Positions 43,928-54,201 of a DNA stretch of 64,000 bases are shown here, one piece after another. Positions within the stretch are counted from its first letter, which is position 1. Each line of letters opens with the position of its first letter. This DNA is from Earliella scabrosa (lineage: Eukaryota; Basidiomycota; Agaricomycetes; Polyporales; Polyporaceae), in NCBI GenBank assembly GCA_022605405.1, contig JABYQQ010000015.1:806001-870000 (forward strand), given 5' to 3'. Under the pieces are notes generated by a model. The model had not been told where the DNA came from. It saw only the letters and a program-made list of their open reading frames with translations, and made no database searches. A program made the position numbers and the translations under genes.

Positions 43928-44108
43928 TGTAAGGGTTGTCGCCTAGTCACGCCCGAAGTGCTCAGAACCGAGTGTATAATCTCAGCAAGCAGTACAGGTG
44001 TGGTGTAGACGATGGGGAGAGCCCGCGCACAGCGCGGGGTCTCGTACGACGCGCGATCAGTAACTGTACAGTAGTTCTCACGACCCGCGTCTAATCCATC
44101 TCCTTACA
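43928..44108 (-). repeat. 3' LTR of copy 2
   Basis: It is 181 bp and is the LTR nearest G4, facing its 3' end. The polypurine tract (complement at 44109-44120) adjoins it. Confidence 0.95.
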
Positions 44109-44386
44109 CCCTCCCCCTCCGAACTGTGCCCACAGTTCCGAAATTAGATGAGTTTAGTGCGCAGGCGAGGGTTGCCAATACGCGATAAATAGTATTGAGT
44201 GGGGGTAGATAGTTTGTAGTAGTCATAGGTTGGCGGCATATATACAATGGTGTTTTGTTAGCCCGCCCGGTGGTTGAGCACCGTGTCGGAGACCAATTGG
44301 CCAGGTGGTAGGGTGACTGACGTGAACGTAGCACCCGGCTCTTGTGCGGAGAGCGCGTGTTTTCCCACCTCCAGTCAACGCTCGAT

Positions 44387-46189
44387 CTAGGCACTAGCGA
44401 CTGACGTTCCAGGGGTATATTCGACCTCCATACGGTCGTCAGGCGAGGTCCGTGACGACGGTATGGCAAAGCCGTTGCTGGGCGCGTCAGCGTTCGCACT
44501 TTGATCGGTGGCTGTCGACGGTCCGGACACCAGGATGCCAGGCGTCTCAGCTTCAGCTGTCGCACCAGCTGGCTGGACTGCTATAGCGGCGTCCGCGGGT
44601 GAGACTAGGAAGGCCTCGCACCGGTATTGAGCCCACGCCATGAATGACATAACAACGTCCCCGCGCATAATACCGCACTTGACTATGTGCTGAACGAGTG
44701 CTTCCTCCGACGGGGGAAGTGGTCCCTCATAGGGTGAGATTTGAAATGCGAAGTCCGCCTCCACGGAGGCCTGGTATTTGGCCATCACCGTGTCGTATGC
44801 CTCGGGGGTTCGGAATATGGGTGCAAGTGCGTTGAGCACCAAGTCGCGCTTCATGTCTCGCGCCGGTTGTCCTGAACAGACCATACGCAAAGTCAGTAGA
44901 TGTCCCTCTAAAATCGCAGCGTCGAGGGTTCCATCTGCAGTGCGTGGAACCCCCTTGCACTCTATTTTCGAGTGGTGGGTGTAGTATGTATTCCAGTCAT
45001 CAATGGGCTGATCGACTGAAGGGATGCGTCCTGACTTCAGGACATGGTACTTCTGAGCATGACGATTGTGCCGCTCTGTCTTGTACCAGGCAGGGCGCGA
45101 CAACTTGCTCCAGCTGTCAAGGAGGAAGTTCTCCTCGGGCAAGCGTTGGTCATCTGGCTTACGATGCGCATCGCTCCACCATTGCATCAGGCGGAACACC
45201 GCCATGTCATTACGCTCGAACCCAGCTTGACGGATTACGGCCGTGATCAGGCTCGTGTCCGTGGGCAGCGGTCCAGCTGTCAGGAAGTAGCGGGTGGGCT
45301 CCTTGGTGTCCGTGCGCTCACGCATATTGCCACCATTAATGGACCGCTCATATGGTTTTTTATTAAAGTTTTTGGTGTATTTAATGCCCTGCACCCTCCC
45401 CCCTTGCGCCGACGCATACGGCGCGGAACGGCTCCTCGACGGGCCTGCCTCAGGCGCTGACGAGTGCGGGGTTTGTGGGGCCGCTGGTTTGGCGGCAGGC
45501 TTGCCCGACGGGCGACGAGACGTGCTCGAGCGGCTCGCACGGCTCATGCTGTCGCCGTACTGCACCTCGAGGCGTGCGGGGTGTGAGCTGCCAGCCACCG
45601 CCTCTTGCATTATGACGTCCTCGTCGGGCATGGACGGAGCGTGGGCTGCGCGACGGATCTGCTCTTGCAGATTGAAGGCGCGGACCGCCTCATGGCGAAG
45701 GCGCTCCTCGCGACCTGCAGCACGTAAGGCCTCCTCGCGCTCGCGCTCGAGTCGCGCGACCTCGCTGCGCAGCCGGTTCAGCTCGTCAGCCTGCCCGTTG
45801 TTGTACGGCGGCGGCGGGCCATATGCGCTCGGGTACAGGAGCGGAGCTGCGGCGGGCGCCCCAAAATAGTTGGGCGCGGGGTGATAACCTTGCGGCGCGA
45901 AGCCGAGGCCACCGCCCATGCTTGGGCCGTCGAACTGAGTGAATGCGGGCGCACTCACCTGCCCGCCAAACCCGTTATAACCCAGGTTGTGGTCTGGTTG
46001 GGGCGGGGACTCGCGGCGGCGAGACTGACTGTGGTGGCGGCGTCGGTGCTCGCTGTGATCGTGGTCGCGATCGCTGCGACGCCCGCGGTCGTCCTTGTCG
46101 TGATAGCTGTCGCGGTTGCTGTCACGTTCACGGCGGCTGCTGCGGCCGTCATCGGAGGGCGTGGAGGCCCGGCTGAGGCTTCTGGGCAT
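44387..46189 (-). CDS. Third ORF of the retroelement, unknown function (copy 2)
   Basis: It encodes 600 aa, identical to copy 1 except that one His in the Arg/His-rich N-terminal region is Arg. It has the same pyrimidine-rich leader before the ATG at 46189. The coiled coil and globular C-terminal part are described under copy 1. There is no membrane or signal sequence. A 24-nt GT...AG string near residue 78 is in frame and too short to be an intron. Confidence 0.8.
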   Translation of the reverse strand: MPRSLSRASTPSDDGRSSRRERDSNRDSYHDKDDRGRRSDRDHDHSEHRRRHHSQSRRRESPPQPDHNLGYNGFGGQVSAPAFTQFDGPSMGGGLGFAPQGYHPAPNYFGAPAAAPLLYPSAYGPPPPYNNGQADELNRLRSEVARLEREREEALRAAGREERLRHEAVRAFNLQEQIRRAAHAPSMPDEDVIMQEAVAGSSHPARLEVQYGDSMSRASRSSTSRRPSGKPAAKPAAPQTPHSSAPEAGPSRSRSAPYASAQGGRVQGIKYTKNFNKKPYERSINGGNMRERTDTKEPTRYFLTAGPLPTDTSLITAVIRQAGFERNDMAVFRLMQWWSDAHRKPDDQRLPEENFLLDSWSKLSRPAWYKTERHNRHAQKYHVLKSGRIPSVDQPIDDWNTYYTHHSKIECKGVPRTADGTLDAAILEGHLLTLRMVCSGQPARDMKRDLVLNALAPIFRTPEAYDTVMAKYQASVEADFAFQISPYEGPLPPSEEALVQHIVKCGIMRGDVVMSFMAWAQYRCEAFLVSPADAAIAVQPAGATAEAETPGILVSGPSTATDQSANADAPSNGFAIPSSRTSPDDRMEVEYTPGTSVASA

Positions 46190-46386
46190 GATGTCGAGGG
46201 CGCCCGGGGTGTGTGGAGGACCAGAACGAGTAAGAGAGGAAGCAAGAACGAAGGGATGGGAATGTCGAGTAGAAGCGATGGGAAAAGCAGGGAAAAGGAA
46301 GTGATGGGGAACAAGGAGTGGACGCACGGCGCCAGCGCGGTGCATTGGGTCGGAGCGTGAACTCTATTTTGGGTGGCTTGCCAGTA

Positions 46387-49300
46387 CTAGCAGCCACCCT
46401 CACGCCGAGCGTCTCGGACCTTGCGGGACGGACGCTTCGTCCGATGTCCCCGTCCGAGTTCCCCAGTGGCAGTGTCCGGTCCGTTTGGGTTGCCCGACAT
46501 TTCCGGAGTGACGTCAACTGACGTCGTGCGTGTACTGCGCTCAGGTGCTTCTGCGTGCTCAGGGGCTGGTGTATCAGTCGACTTTGTCGCATACCCCTTT
46601 GCTTTCCGCTTTGATGCTTCGCTGGCCTTCTTGGTCGACTTCTCTGGCGACGACTTGGGTAGCGAGCGCCATGAATCGACACCTAGCAGCTCAAAGTATC
46701 GATCAATAGCTTCAAGATCCTTGACGGTCGTCCAGGACTCCCAAGTGGAGTCCCCGTCCTCCCATTGGACGAGGAACTTGACCGCATTTCCGGTCCACTC
46801 GTGCGCGACAATGTCGTCCACGAGAGTCTCTTGATTTGGATCAGCACCGAAGTCATAGAAGACGGCAGCCTCTCGACCTGGGAATAGCGCGGAGTCATTG
46901 GGCTCATGTCGCCGGAGCCGGCTGACGTGGAATATGGGGTGGATCCCCCGCGCGCGTAAGTCCGGAGGCAGTTCTAGTGTATATGTCGATGCTGACGTGT
47001 TCACGGCCGTGATTGGATACGGTCCAATGAATTTAGGCATCAGCTTGCGTGCACGGCCCTTTGGTAGGGATAGATTGCTGGTGGACAGGTAAGCCAGCTT
47101 CCCTACTGCGAAGTCAGGGTCGGCGTGAGCGTTCTCGTTGCGTCGACCGCGGTTTGCCTGGTGCGTCTGCGAGACGCGATGCGAGATGACAGCATCGTGC
47201 GCGCCTCGCAGGTAGTCGAGCGAGCGGTCTGCGAAGTCTTTGATACCAGGTAGCGCGGGCTCGCGCTCAAGGTCACGCATCATTGTAGGCATGTACCCGT
47301 AGTTAAGCTCAAACGGAGCATAGCCGGTCGACGCATTTCGGCTTGAATTGATAGCAAATTCTGTCATTGGCAGCCGGTGCGCCCAATCGCGCTGGTCGGG
47401 CTGTATCATGGTGCGCAATACTTGAGCTGTCGTGCGCACCATTCGTTCAGATGACCCGTCGGTTTGTGGGTGGAACGCCGTTGACATGAGCAGTTTCACA
47501 CCGACGAGGCGTTGTAGTTCGCGCCAGAACTTGGACGTAAATTTAGGGTCTCGGTCGGACACAATTGAGTCTGGCAGTCCATGCAGTCGAACAACTTCGC
47601 GCGTGTACATCCATGCGAGTTGTGACGCGCGGACCGTGGTGTTGGTTGGTATCAGGTGCACCATCCCGGTGAGTCGGCACACGATCAACCACAGATAGTC
47701 AAACCCGTCGCAATCCGGGAATGGCCCTGCGAAGTCCATGCCGATCGACTGCCACGGTCGAGTGGGTACTGGGAGATTATGCAACAAGCCTTGGGGCTTC
47801 TGAGTGGCCGATTTGGTGGTTTGGCAGGTGCCGCACGATAGGCAGAACTTCTCGATGTCTCGTGCCATGGATGGCCACCAGAACCATCGGCGGATATACT
47901 CGTTAGTCTTTGTGTTTCCCATGTGGCCTATCAGCGCATGTGCGTGGTCTATGATCAGCTGAATGAGGCGTTTACGACCGTGCATAACGTTTGGGATGCA
48001 CAGCACCCAGTGGTCCCGATTATTCAGGTGCTCAACCAGCTTATCACGCACTCTGAAGCGTTTATGATGCGTCGGGTACTGGAGGATTTTGCTGCATAAA
48101 GGGTCATGCTCATAGCCATCCTGTAGTGCCTTGAGTAAGTCGAACTTGCCCTCAATAGATGCTGGGAGGTCTTCGCGCTCGGCACGGGATACGGCGAGGG
48201 TAGGGTCCTCGTTGGGTGTTGTTGAGCTTGGGTCTGACTGCTCCTTAGGATGCAGGTGACGGTGCATTTCTTCGGCTTCGATCCGACGCGGCTCCTTGAC
48301 GTCAAGCACACGCTGTGCACGAAGCTCTGCAGCCCGTGGGTCGGAAAGTGTCTCGCCATCTGGATCAAGACGTGCATCCGCTGACACAAGGTCGTATGGT
48401 GGGTGTGTGGCATCCTCCCCCTCTGAAGCATAATATCTTGATAGCGCATCTGCAACCTTATTCAGAACGCCCGGTACGTGGACGATCTCAAAGTTGAATC
48501 GGGAGAGGAACTCAATCCAACGCTCTACACGTGCCGTGACCTTTCGTTTGTCGGATAGGAATGTTAATGCCTTGTGGTCGGTCACTAGCTTGAAGCGACG
48601 TCCAATTAACTTGTCTTCCCATTTGAGCAGCGCCTCAAGCGCTGCAAGTGCCTCCTGTTCATATGTAAAGTAGGAGTGCTGCGCACTGGTGAACTTTTTG
48701 GACAGGAATCCGGCAGGGCGACAAGTTTCCCATTCCGGCCCTTGTCCATACAGCGCGCCAACGCCGCTGACCGATGCATCAGTTATGACCCATATAGGGT
48801 CCGGTTTATTAGGGTCGATGGGGCGCAGTATGGGCGTTTTGCACACAAGCATTTTGATGGACTCGAAGCACTTGTCATGGAGAGGCCGCCATATGAATGA
48901 CTGCCCATTCTTCATCATCGCGGACAAGGGTGCAGTGTATGTAGTGACGTCTGGCATAAAGTGCGATAGATATTGCACCAACCCTAGGAACTGTTGCACT
49001 TCATTGTAGTTCTTTGGTGCCGGCCAGTTCCGAATGCGTGACATCTTGTCGGAGTCCGCGTGGAGGCCTCGGTCATCGACAATGTGACCGAGACAGTCCG
49101 CTTTGGTGGACAGAATATCGCACTTTTTCCGGCTGAGATACATCTTGAATTGCCGCAGTCGGTTCAGACACCAGCGCACATGCTCGGAGTGATCGTCGAG
49201 CGTGTCTGAGAAGATAAATATATCGTCGAGATACACATGCACGAATATCCCGATCTTGCTTCGGAAAATGTACACCATCAACCTTTGAAACGTTGACGGC

Positions 49301-49872
49301 GCATTGCAGTCTCCTTGCTGCGTGACGCGACTGAGAAACGTGCCGTATATGGTCGCAAATGCGGTTTTCCAGACGTCATCATCTGCGATACGGATCTGTT
49401 CATATGCGTCTGACATGTCGAGCTTCGTGCGATATCTCGCGCGGGCAAAGTCCATGCGTATCTGGTCCTGATCAGGGAATGGGGTAACGTCCTTGATCGT
49501 ATTGTCATTCCGTTGTCTAAGGTCGACTACGGTACGCAGCCCGCCATCCTTTTTGTATACGCATAGTAATGGTGCTGCCTGCTGGACCTGGGCCGCTTCC
49601 CACCATCCGGCTGCGGTGTAACGCTCGATTTTCTCGAGGAGTTTGCCCTTCAATGCGTCAGGGCATCGGGGCAGGTGATATTTGTAGGTCTTGCTATTAT
49701 CAATGAGCGGTATTGTATGACTGATGTCGCGGATAGGTGGTAGTACGGATGGTACAGGCTGTAGCAGATCGTCATACTCAGCCAAAAGCTGAGCGCGTAT
49801 AGTATCGATTTTTTCTAGTTCTGGGGTATCAGAAGGACCTGAGGTCGCTGTAGTGTTCGCGCGCAGTGACAC
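46387..49872 (-). CDS. Pol: RT, RNase H, integrase, chromodomain (ORF2, copy 2)
   Basis: The protein is the same as in copy 1: YLDD, RNase H and DD35E residues are all kept, and one silent change is seen. It is in frame with the Gag-protease ORF upstream (49903-53928) and separated from it only by the TGA and a ten-codon bridge. It has no usable AUG of its own before the RT domain. Catalytic and chromodomain details are under copy 1. Confidence 0.93.
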   Translation of the reverse strand: MSLRANTTATSGPSDTPELEKIDTIRAQLLAEYDDLLQPVPSVLPPIRDISHTIPLIDNSKTYKYHLPRCPDALKGKLLEKIERYTAAGWWEAAQVQQAAPLLCVYKKDGGLRTVVDLRQRNDNTIKDVTPFPDQDQIRMDFARARYRTKLDMSDAYEQIRIADDDVWKTAFATIYGTFLSRVTQQGDCNAPSTFQRLMVYIFRSKIGIFVHVYLDDIFIFSDTLDDHSEHVRWCLNRLRQFKMYLSRKKCDILSTKADCLGHIVDDRGLHADSDKMSRIRNWPAPKNYNEVQQFLGLVQYLSHFMPDVTTYTAPLSAMMKNGQSFIWRPLHDKCFESIKMLVCKTPILRPIDPNKPDPIWVITDASVSGVGALYGQGPEWETCRPAGFLSKKFTSAQHSYFTYEQEALAALEALLKWEDKLIGRRFKLVTDHKALTFLSDKRKVTARVERWIEFLSRFNFEIVHVPGVLNKVADALSRYYASEGEDATHPPYDLVSADARLDPDGETLSDPRAAELRAQRVLDVKEPRRIEAEEMHRHLHPKEQSDPSSTTPNEDPTLAVSRAEREDLPASIEGKFDLLKALQDGYEHDPLCSKILQYPTHHKRFRVRDKLVEHLNNRDHWVLCIPNVMHGRKRLIQLIIDHAHALIGHMGNTKTNEYIRRWFWWPSMARDIEKFCLSCGTCQTTKSATQKPQGLLHNLPVPTRPWQSIGMDFAGPFPDCDGFDYLWLIVCRLTGMVHLIPTNTTVRASQLAWMYTREVVRLHGLPDSIVSDRDPKFTSKFWRELQRLVGVKLLMSTAFHPQTDGSSERMVRTTAQVLRTMIQPDQRDWAHRLPMTEFAINSSRNASTGYAPFELNYGYMPTMMRDLEREPALPGIKDFADRSLDYLRGAHDAVISHRVSQTHQANRGRRNENAHADPDFAVGKLAYLSTSNLSLPKGRARKLMPKFIGPYPITAVNTSASTYTLELPPDLRARGIHPIFHVSRLRRHEPNDSALFPGREAAVFYDFGADPNQETLVDDIVAHEWTGNAVKFLVQWEDGDSTWESWTTVKDLEAIDRYFELLGVDSWRSLPKSSPEKSTKKASEASKRKAKGYATKSTDTPAPEHAEAPERSTRTTSVDVTPEMSGNPNGPDTATGELGRGHRTKRPSRKVRDARREGGC

Positions 49873-49902
49873 CGCTTGGCTATCCTGTTGGGAAGAAGAT
49901 AG

Positions 49903-52900
49903 TCATTCAGTGCGAGGTGCACTGGACCGTGACGACGGAGGTGTCGCCCGAGGGGCGCGACGGCGGTTCGCCTGATGGTCCTCCTCCCGGGGAGTCAGCG
50001 CGGCGTATGCGGTCCCTCGGATCGTGATGCGGCTGTTCTCGAAGTCGAGCTGAACGCCATGGCGGCGCATGAACGGCGTCCCAAGTACGACATCGTACCT
50101 GTCGAGGTTAACGACATCTAAGTATATATCAGCTGAGAACTCGCCCAGGCTGATTGGCACTCGAGTACCATAATTGATGCGTGAGCGACTCCCGACACAT
50201 CCCAATTGCAGCGTAGCGGGATTCTCGAGCTCGAACGTCTGTGCTTGACATACCCGAACGAAGTCGGGGCTGACAGAGTCACCGGTACTGCCCGAGTCGA
50301 GCAGCACGAGAGCCTCGAGTCCGTTGACACGCATCATGAACGCGAGGCAGGTTTGTTCGAGGCGTCGGGGGATTGGTCGACGACCTGCCCGCGCTCGAGT
50401 AGCCATGTCGACTGGCATGGTAGGAGGGTGGACCGAGTGCACGGTCATGGCTCGCATAGCGGGTCCTTGTTCGTGCGGATACGCTGGAGGATCGGGGTCC
50501 TGCATGATCGCGCGTTGTAGCACCGCATTCGCGGCGGCCATAGTGGTATCATCCACATAGTCCATCTCGAACTGTTCGTCCTCTAGGTCTGCGGACAGAG
50601 GATTGTTTAGTATCTCCTCTCGAATGCGGATGGTGTCACGAGCACGATTGAGCATCTCTGCTCGTCGGGACACGACCTCGCGCAGGCTGTCAGCCTGAAT
50701 TGGGCTGCCAGCCAGCGCTGCATTCACTTGCTCGATAGTGGCTTGTTCGCGCTCAATGGCGAAGCCAACCTCTCGACGGAACCAGGCAAGCTGGGCTCGC
50801 AGATGGTCCCGCTCGTCGCGCAGCTGGTCCCGCTCGTCAAATACCTGGGCCTGCTGCGCTGGAAGGTCGTCCAGCTCGTTCGCGAGGGACCTGACGTTGT
50901 CGCGCTCGATCTGGATAGCAGACGTGAGGTATTGGTTCGCGCCAATAAGTCGGAACACCAGAGCGCGGAGCAGATGCATGTCATGCTCCGTTCGCTCGCT
51001 ATCCTGGAACAACTGCCAGAGCTCCATAGCCTCCGATGCAAGCGGTATATCGGGAGGCGGTATAGCATCCACCGTTTGGTCATGGTACTGCTGTACTGCA
51101 GATGCATGAGCTTCCTCATCATCACTGTCCTCTGGCTCAATCAGGTCAGGGATATCATCGTAATCGCCGACCGGCTCTACCGGCGGTGCTTGGGTGAGCT
51201 CGTCGCCCTGATACACCGTTTGGAGCTGTACCATCCGAGTGGTAGCGACCTGGTACATGGTCAGTCCGAGTACAGTGCCCTGACGCAGCACGTCTACACG
51301 AGACGGCTGCCCGCCAAAGTCCTCAAGGAGCAGGTTGGGCAGTGTCTGCATTGACTCATCAGACGGCGGTATATCGTCGCCGTCCTGGCTGTCCTGCTCG
51401 TCCGCCCCGTGATCGCTGTCGGATTGGTACGAGCGCATCATCCCGAAGTAGACAGTATTGTCGCCTTCGTTGGACGCGTAGTCATCTGAATCGTACTGAG
51501 ACCCGCCGTAGGCCTGATACTCGTGTTCGAGATACTCGCCGAGCTGCTCCTCATCCATATCGTCGGGATCGAGGGCGGCGTTATTATCGATAGGCGGCTG
51601 CTCTACAGCAGCGTCACTGTCAGCTGCTGAGGCGCCTGGCTCCTCTCCTGGGGCGACCGCTGACACCGGTGCGCCCGAGGTGGCTTGCTTGTCTTCCTCG
51701 TCCCGGTCATCTATCACCCTCGCCGCCCGTTGATGGGTCGTGCGAGGATACGGGCAATTAGGAGATAGGTGGCCGTCTCGCTGACAGTTGTAGCAGCGGA
51801 CGGTTCGTGGCGTGGTGGTACTCGATGCAGTCGCACGAGCGATACCACCCGCATTGGCCGCAGGACTGCCACTGGGTGCAGCAGCGGATCTGCTAATCGG
51901 CGGCCGATGCTGGTCTGCACGCTGCGTCGGAGTAGAGTTCTCCGGTCGGTTCGACGGTCCAGCGTGTGTGCTTGGGACTCGACCGGATCGCGCCTGAGGT
52001 GGCGGTCCCCTTGTGCGGCGGAACGGCGCGCGATCAGCCGAGCCGTCAGTAGCTGTAGCAGCCTTGCGGTGAGTCGAGCGATATTCCTCGACCACCCGGT
52101 TGTTCTCCTCCTGCTCCAGCGCCACGCGCTTCAGCTGAGCAGGTGACGATTTCTCAACCGAGACATTACGGCTCTGAAACATGGGCACGCCAATGTCCTC
52201 TGGCAGCGCTGCTACAAATCGGCGGTTGAACGTGTAGTCGTCCGGGGGCTGTGGCATTTTACGGGACCATTTGACCATGTACTCCCACAGCCCGTTGACT
52301 CCCGCCGCCCTTGTGTGTCGTGCAGCATGGAACTTGTCCGCAGCTGAGCGTGCGGTCGAACGGTGTATGAACCGCCTGAACATAGCGCACATGGCGTCCT
52401 CGAACGTCCAAGCATGATCGTCCGAGTGAATGGTGTCAATAATCTCATCGTACCAATCGCGCGCTGCGCCTACCAGGAACTGTCCGAAGAGCGTGACTCG
52501 GTCGCTATCCGAGTCAGGCCCTACGACGCGATGGATCTCGAGCCAGCGTAACAACGCTTTCAGCCAAGACATGAACTCCTCCGCGTCATCCGTCCCATTG
52601 TACTTATCAGGAGCGGGGATGTTCTTGACGTTCTTCAGAACGTTCCTCTCGTCTGGTTGGGTGTCTAGGCGTCTTCTAATAGCGCGACGTATGGATTGTA
52701 ATTGATTATTTATGTACTCACTATTAGGGTCGCTCCACTGATTGCCTATGAGCGGGTACTCCCCGTCGTGTAGGTAGGTAGGGCTCCGCGTGAATGCGCG
52801 GGGCGGTGGTGGCCGTGATAAGGACCGGCGAGGCTCAGCGCGAGCACGCTGGTCGTCTGCGTCCAGCGACCGCGAGCGGCGGCGCGTTGGTTGTCCACTA

Positions 52901-53928
52901 GGCCGCCCTGGCCCACTTGAGCTAGGGCCACCGCCGCTAGAGGACGGTCCTGGGGGAGGTGGGCCGGAATTTCCGCCGTTGCCTCCCGGTTCGCCTGGTC
53001 GACGCTGGCTATCGTTATTGTTGTAGGTCGAGCTACTATCCGACGAGGAGCTGTCGTCGCCGTCGTCCGGGTTGACGCCGTCGCGGATGAGACGATTTTT
53101 CCACCATAGCTCGGCCGCTCGGCCGCGTTCGCGTCGGTCCGCCTCGTAGTGTTCACGAGCGAGTACGCGGTTCTGCGCGTGTCGGCGGCGTTCATAAGTT
53201 GACGACGACTCGTCCGCATCGCGGTCCCGGAACAGGAAGTCCCGAGTCAGCTCAAGAGTTGACGGACGCGTGGACGTGCGGGCCTCGTCAGCGTACGAGA
53301 CCACATCGGGGTCCAACGCACGCGCACGGGGCGACTCACCGAGACCGTCGCCCGCGAGCGGCTCAGCACCCTTGGTGGACATAGGTGGGGTATGTTTGGA
53401 CGCGTTACCGTGGATCGGAGTGTCGATCGCGTCCTCCCCAAGGTACTTTGCTCGAATCCTGGAGATCTCGTCTTGAATACGAGACTGTTCGTTGCGGGTG
53501 ACCTTCTTGAGTCGGCTGAACCGTTCGGTCAGGTCACGCTGTAACTCGAGGCAATTGTCGAGGTCGTCTTGTATCTCCTCGAACTGCCCCTGCGCCCGAG
53601 TGACTAGCGAACCCACCTCGTCGACGAAGCTACGGTGGTGCTCGAACTCGATCGACGGTGTGTCGCCGTGCGAGGCGGCCTGATCGCGTCCGTTCGAGTC
53701 GGCCCTGTCGCCACGTTGGCTGTCGCTCTCGAGCGGGGTTAGGGTTGACCCTTGACTGACGTTCGCTCGTCCTGTCGGGTTGAGCGCGTCAGCAGCGACA
53801 CCATGATCTGGCGTCGCTGGCGGGGAACCGACGGGCTGTTCGCCACGATCGGGAGGTTCGGCCGTTCTTGTACCGTCCGTAGCGGTGTTACCGCCACGTT
53901 GGTCGGCCTTCTTTTTCGATTTGGGCAT
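49903..53928 (-). CDS. Gag with zinc knuckle and aspartic protease (ORF1, copy 2)
   Basis: It has 1341 codons and the same protein sequence as copy 1 by reading, with the CCHC knuckle and the DSG protease box intact. It ends with TGA (complement of 49903-49905) followed by CTA, exactly as in copy 1, so the stop is a property of the element and not damage in one copy. Confidence 0.92.
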   Translation of the reverse strand: MPKSKKKADQRGGNTATDGTRTAEPPDRGEQPVGSPPATPDHGVAADALNPTGRANVSQGSTLTPLESDSQRGDRADSNGRDQAASHGDTPSIEFEHHRSFVDEVGSLVTRAQGQFEEIQDDLDNCLELQRDLTERFSRLKKVTRNEQSRIQDEISRIRAKYLGEDAIDTPIHGNASKHTPPMSTKGAEPLAGDGLGESPRARALDPDVVSYADEARTSTRPSTLELTRDFLFRDRDADESSSTYERRRHAQNRVLAREHYEADRRERGRAAELWWKNRLIRDGVNPDDGDDSSSSDSSSTYNNNDSQRRPGEPGGNGGNSGPPPPGPSSSGGGPSSSGPGRPSGQPTRRRSRSLDADDQRARAEPRRSLSRPPPPRAFTRSPTYLHDGEYPLIGNQWSDPNSEYINNQLQSIRRAIRRRLDTQPDERNVLKNVKNIPAPDKYNGTDDAEEFMSWLKALLRWLEIHRVVGPDSDSDRVTLFGQFLVGAARDWYDEIIDTIHSDDHAWTFEDAMCAMFRRFIHRSTARSAADKFHAARHTRAAGVNGLWEYMVKWSRKMPQPPDDYTFNRRFVAALPEDIGVPMFQSRNVSVEKSSPAQLKRVALEQEENNRVVEEYRSTHRKAATATDGSADRAPFRRTRGPPPQARSGRVPSTHAGPSNRPENSTPTQRADQHRPPISRSAAAPSGSPAANAGGIARATASSTTTPRTVRCYNCQRDGHLSPNCPYPRTTHQRAARVIDDRDEEDKQATSGAPVSAVAPGEEPGASAADSDAAVEQPPIDNNAALDPDDMDEEQLGEYLEHEYQAYGGSQYDSDDYASNEGDNTVYFGMMRSYQSDSDHGADEQDSQDGDDIPPSDESMQTLPNLLLEDFGGQPSRVDVLRQGTVLGLTMYQVATTRMVQLQTVYQGDELTQAPPVEPVGDYDDIPDLIEPEDSDDEEAHASAVQQYHDQTVDAIPPPDIPLASEAMELWQLFQDSERTEHDMHLLRALVFRLIGANQYLTSAIQIERDNVRSLANELDDLPAQQAQVFDERDQLRDERDHLRAQLAWFRREVGFAIEREQATIEQVNAALAGSPIQADSLREVVSRRAEMLNRARDTIRIREEILNNPLSADLEDEQFEMDYVDDTTMAAANAVLQRAIMQDPDPPAYPHEQGPAMRAMTVHSVHPPTMPVDMATRARAGRRPIPRRLEQTCLAFMMRVNGLEALVLLDSGSTGDSVSPDFVRVCQAQTFELENPATLQLGCVGSRSRINYGTRVPISLGEFSADIYLDVVNLDRYDVVLGTPFMRRHGVQLDFENSRITIRGTAYAALTPREEDHQANRRRAPRATPPSSRSSAPRTE

Positions 53929-54015
53929 TGTATAAAATTTTTATGACTCACTGGGTCCGTTGGACTCTGTGTGTGTTTGGTTGCTGGTATACACCCTTGT
54001 GGGTGAGCAAAAATG

Positions 54016-54196
54016 TGTAAGGGTTGTCGCCTAGTCACGCCCGAAGTGCTCAGAACCGAGTGTATAATCTCAGCAAGCAGTACAGGTGTGGTGTAGACGA
54101 TGGGGAGAGCCCGCGCACAGCGCGGGGTCTCGTACGACGCGCGATCAGTAACTGTACAGTAGTTCTCACGACCCGCGTCTAATCCATCTCCTTACA
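54016..54196 (-). repeat. 5' LTR of copy 2
   Basis: It is 181 bp and same-sequence as the other three LTRs by reading. The TCTCG duplication follows at 54197-54201. Confidence 0.95.
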
Positions 54197-54201
54197 TCTC
54201 G

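Larger units (their letters stand above)
43928..54196 (-). mobile_element. Ty3/gypsy chromovirus, full-length copy 2 (inverted)
   Basis: It is 10,269 bp, the same length as copy 1, in the opposite orientation. Its LTRs are 43928-44108 and 54016-54196 and its target duplication is TCTCG (43923-43927, 54197-54201), different from copy 1, so the two inserted independently. Positions in the two copies sum to 84239. I noticed only two substitutions: 35761 T versus 48478 (C on the element strand, silent in Pol) and 38198 A versus 46041 (G on the element strand, His to Arg in the third ORF). A full alignment could reveal others. All three ORFs are intact. It interrupts the F-box remnant behind G4. 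Confidence 0.95.

Noticed and set aside
45881..46360. A 159-codon hydrophobic-looking frame antisense to ORF3 (also at 37879-38358)
   Set aside because: It is the complement of the Arg/His/Asp-rich repeats of ORF3, which gives Val/Ala-rich antisense by composition.
50728..51354. A 208-codon ORF antisense to Gag (also at 32885-33511)
   Set aside because: It is an exact shadow of the Gag reading frame in both copies, with no motif; composition explains it.
30043..54196. The inverted pair as an assembly duplication of one element
   Set aside because: The copies have different target duplications (GTTCC, TCTCG), different flanks and at least two substitutions. Long-read confirmation would still be useful.
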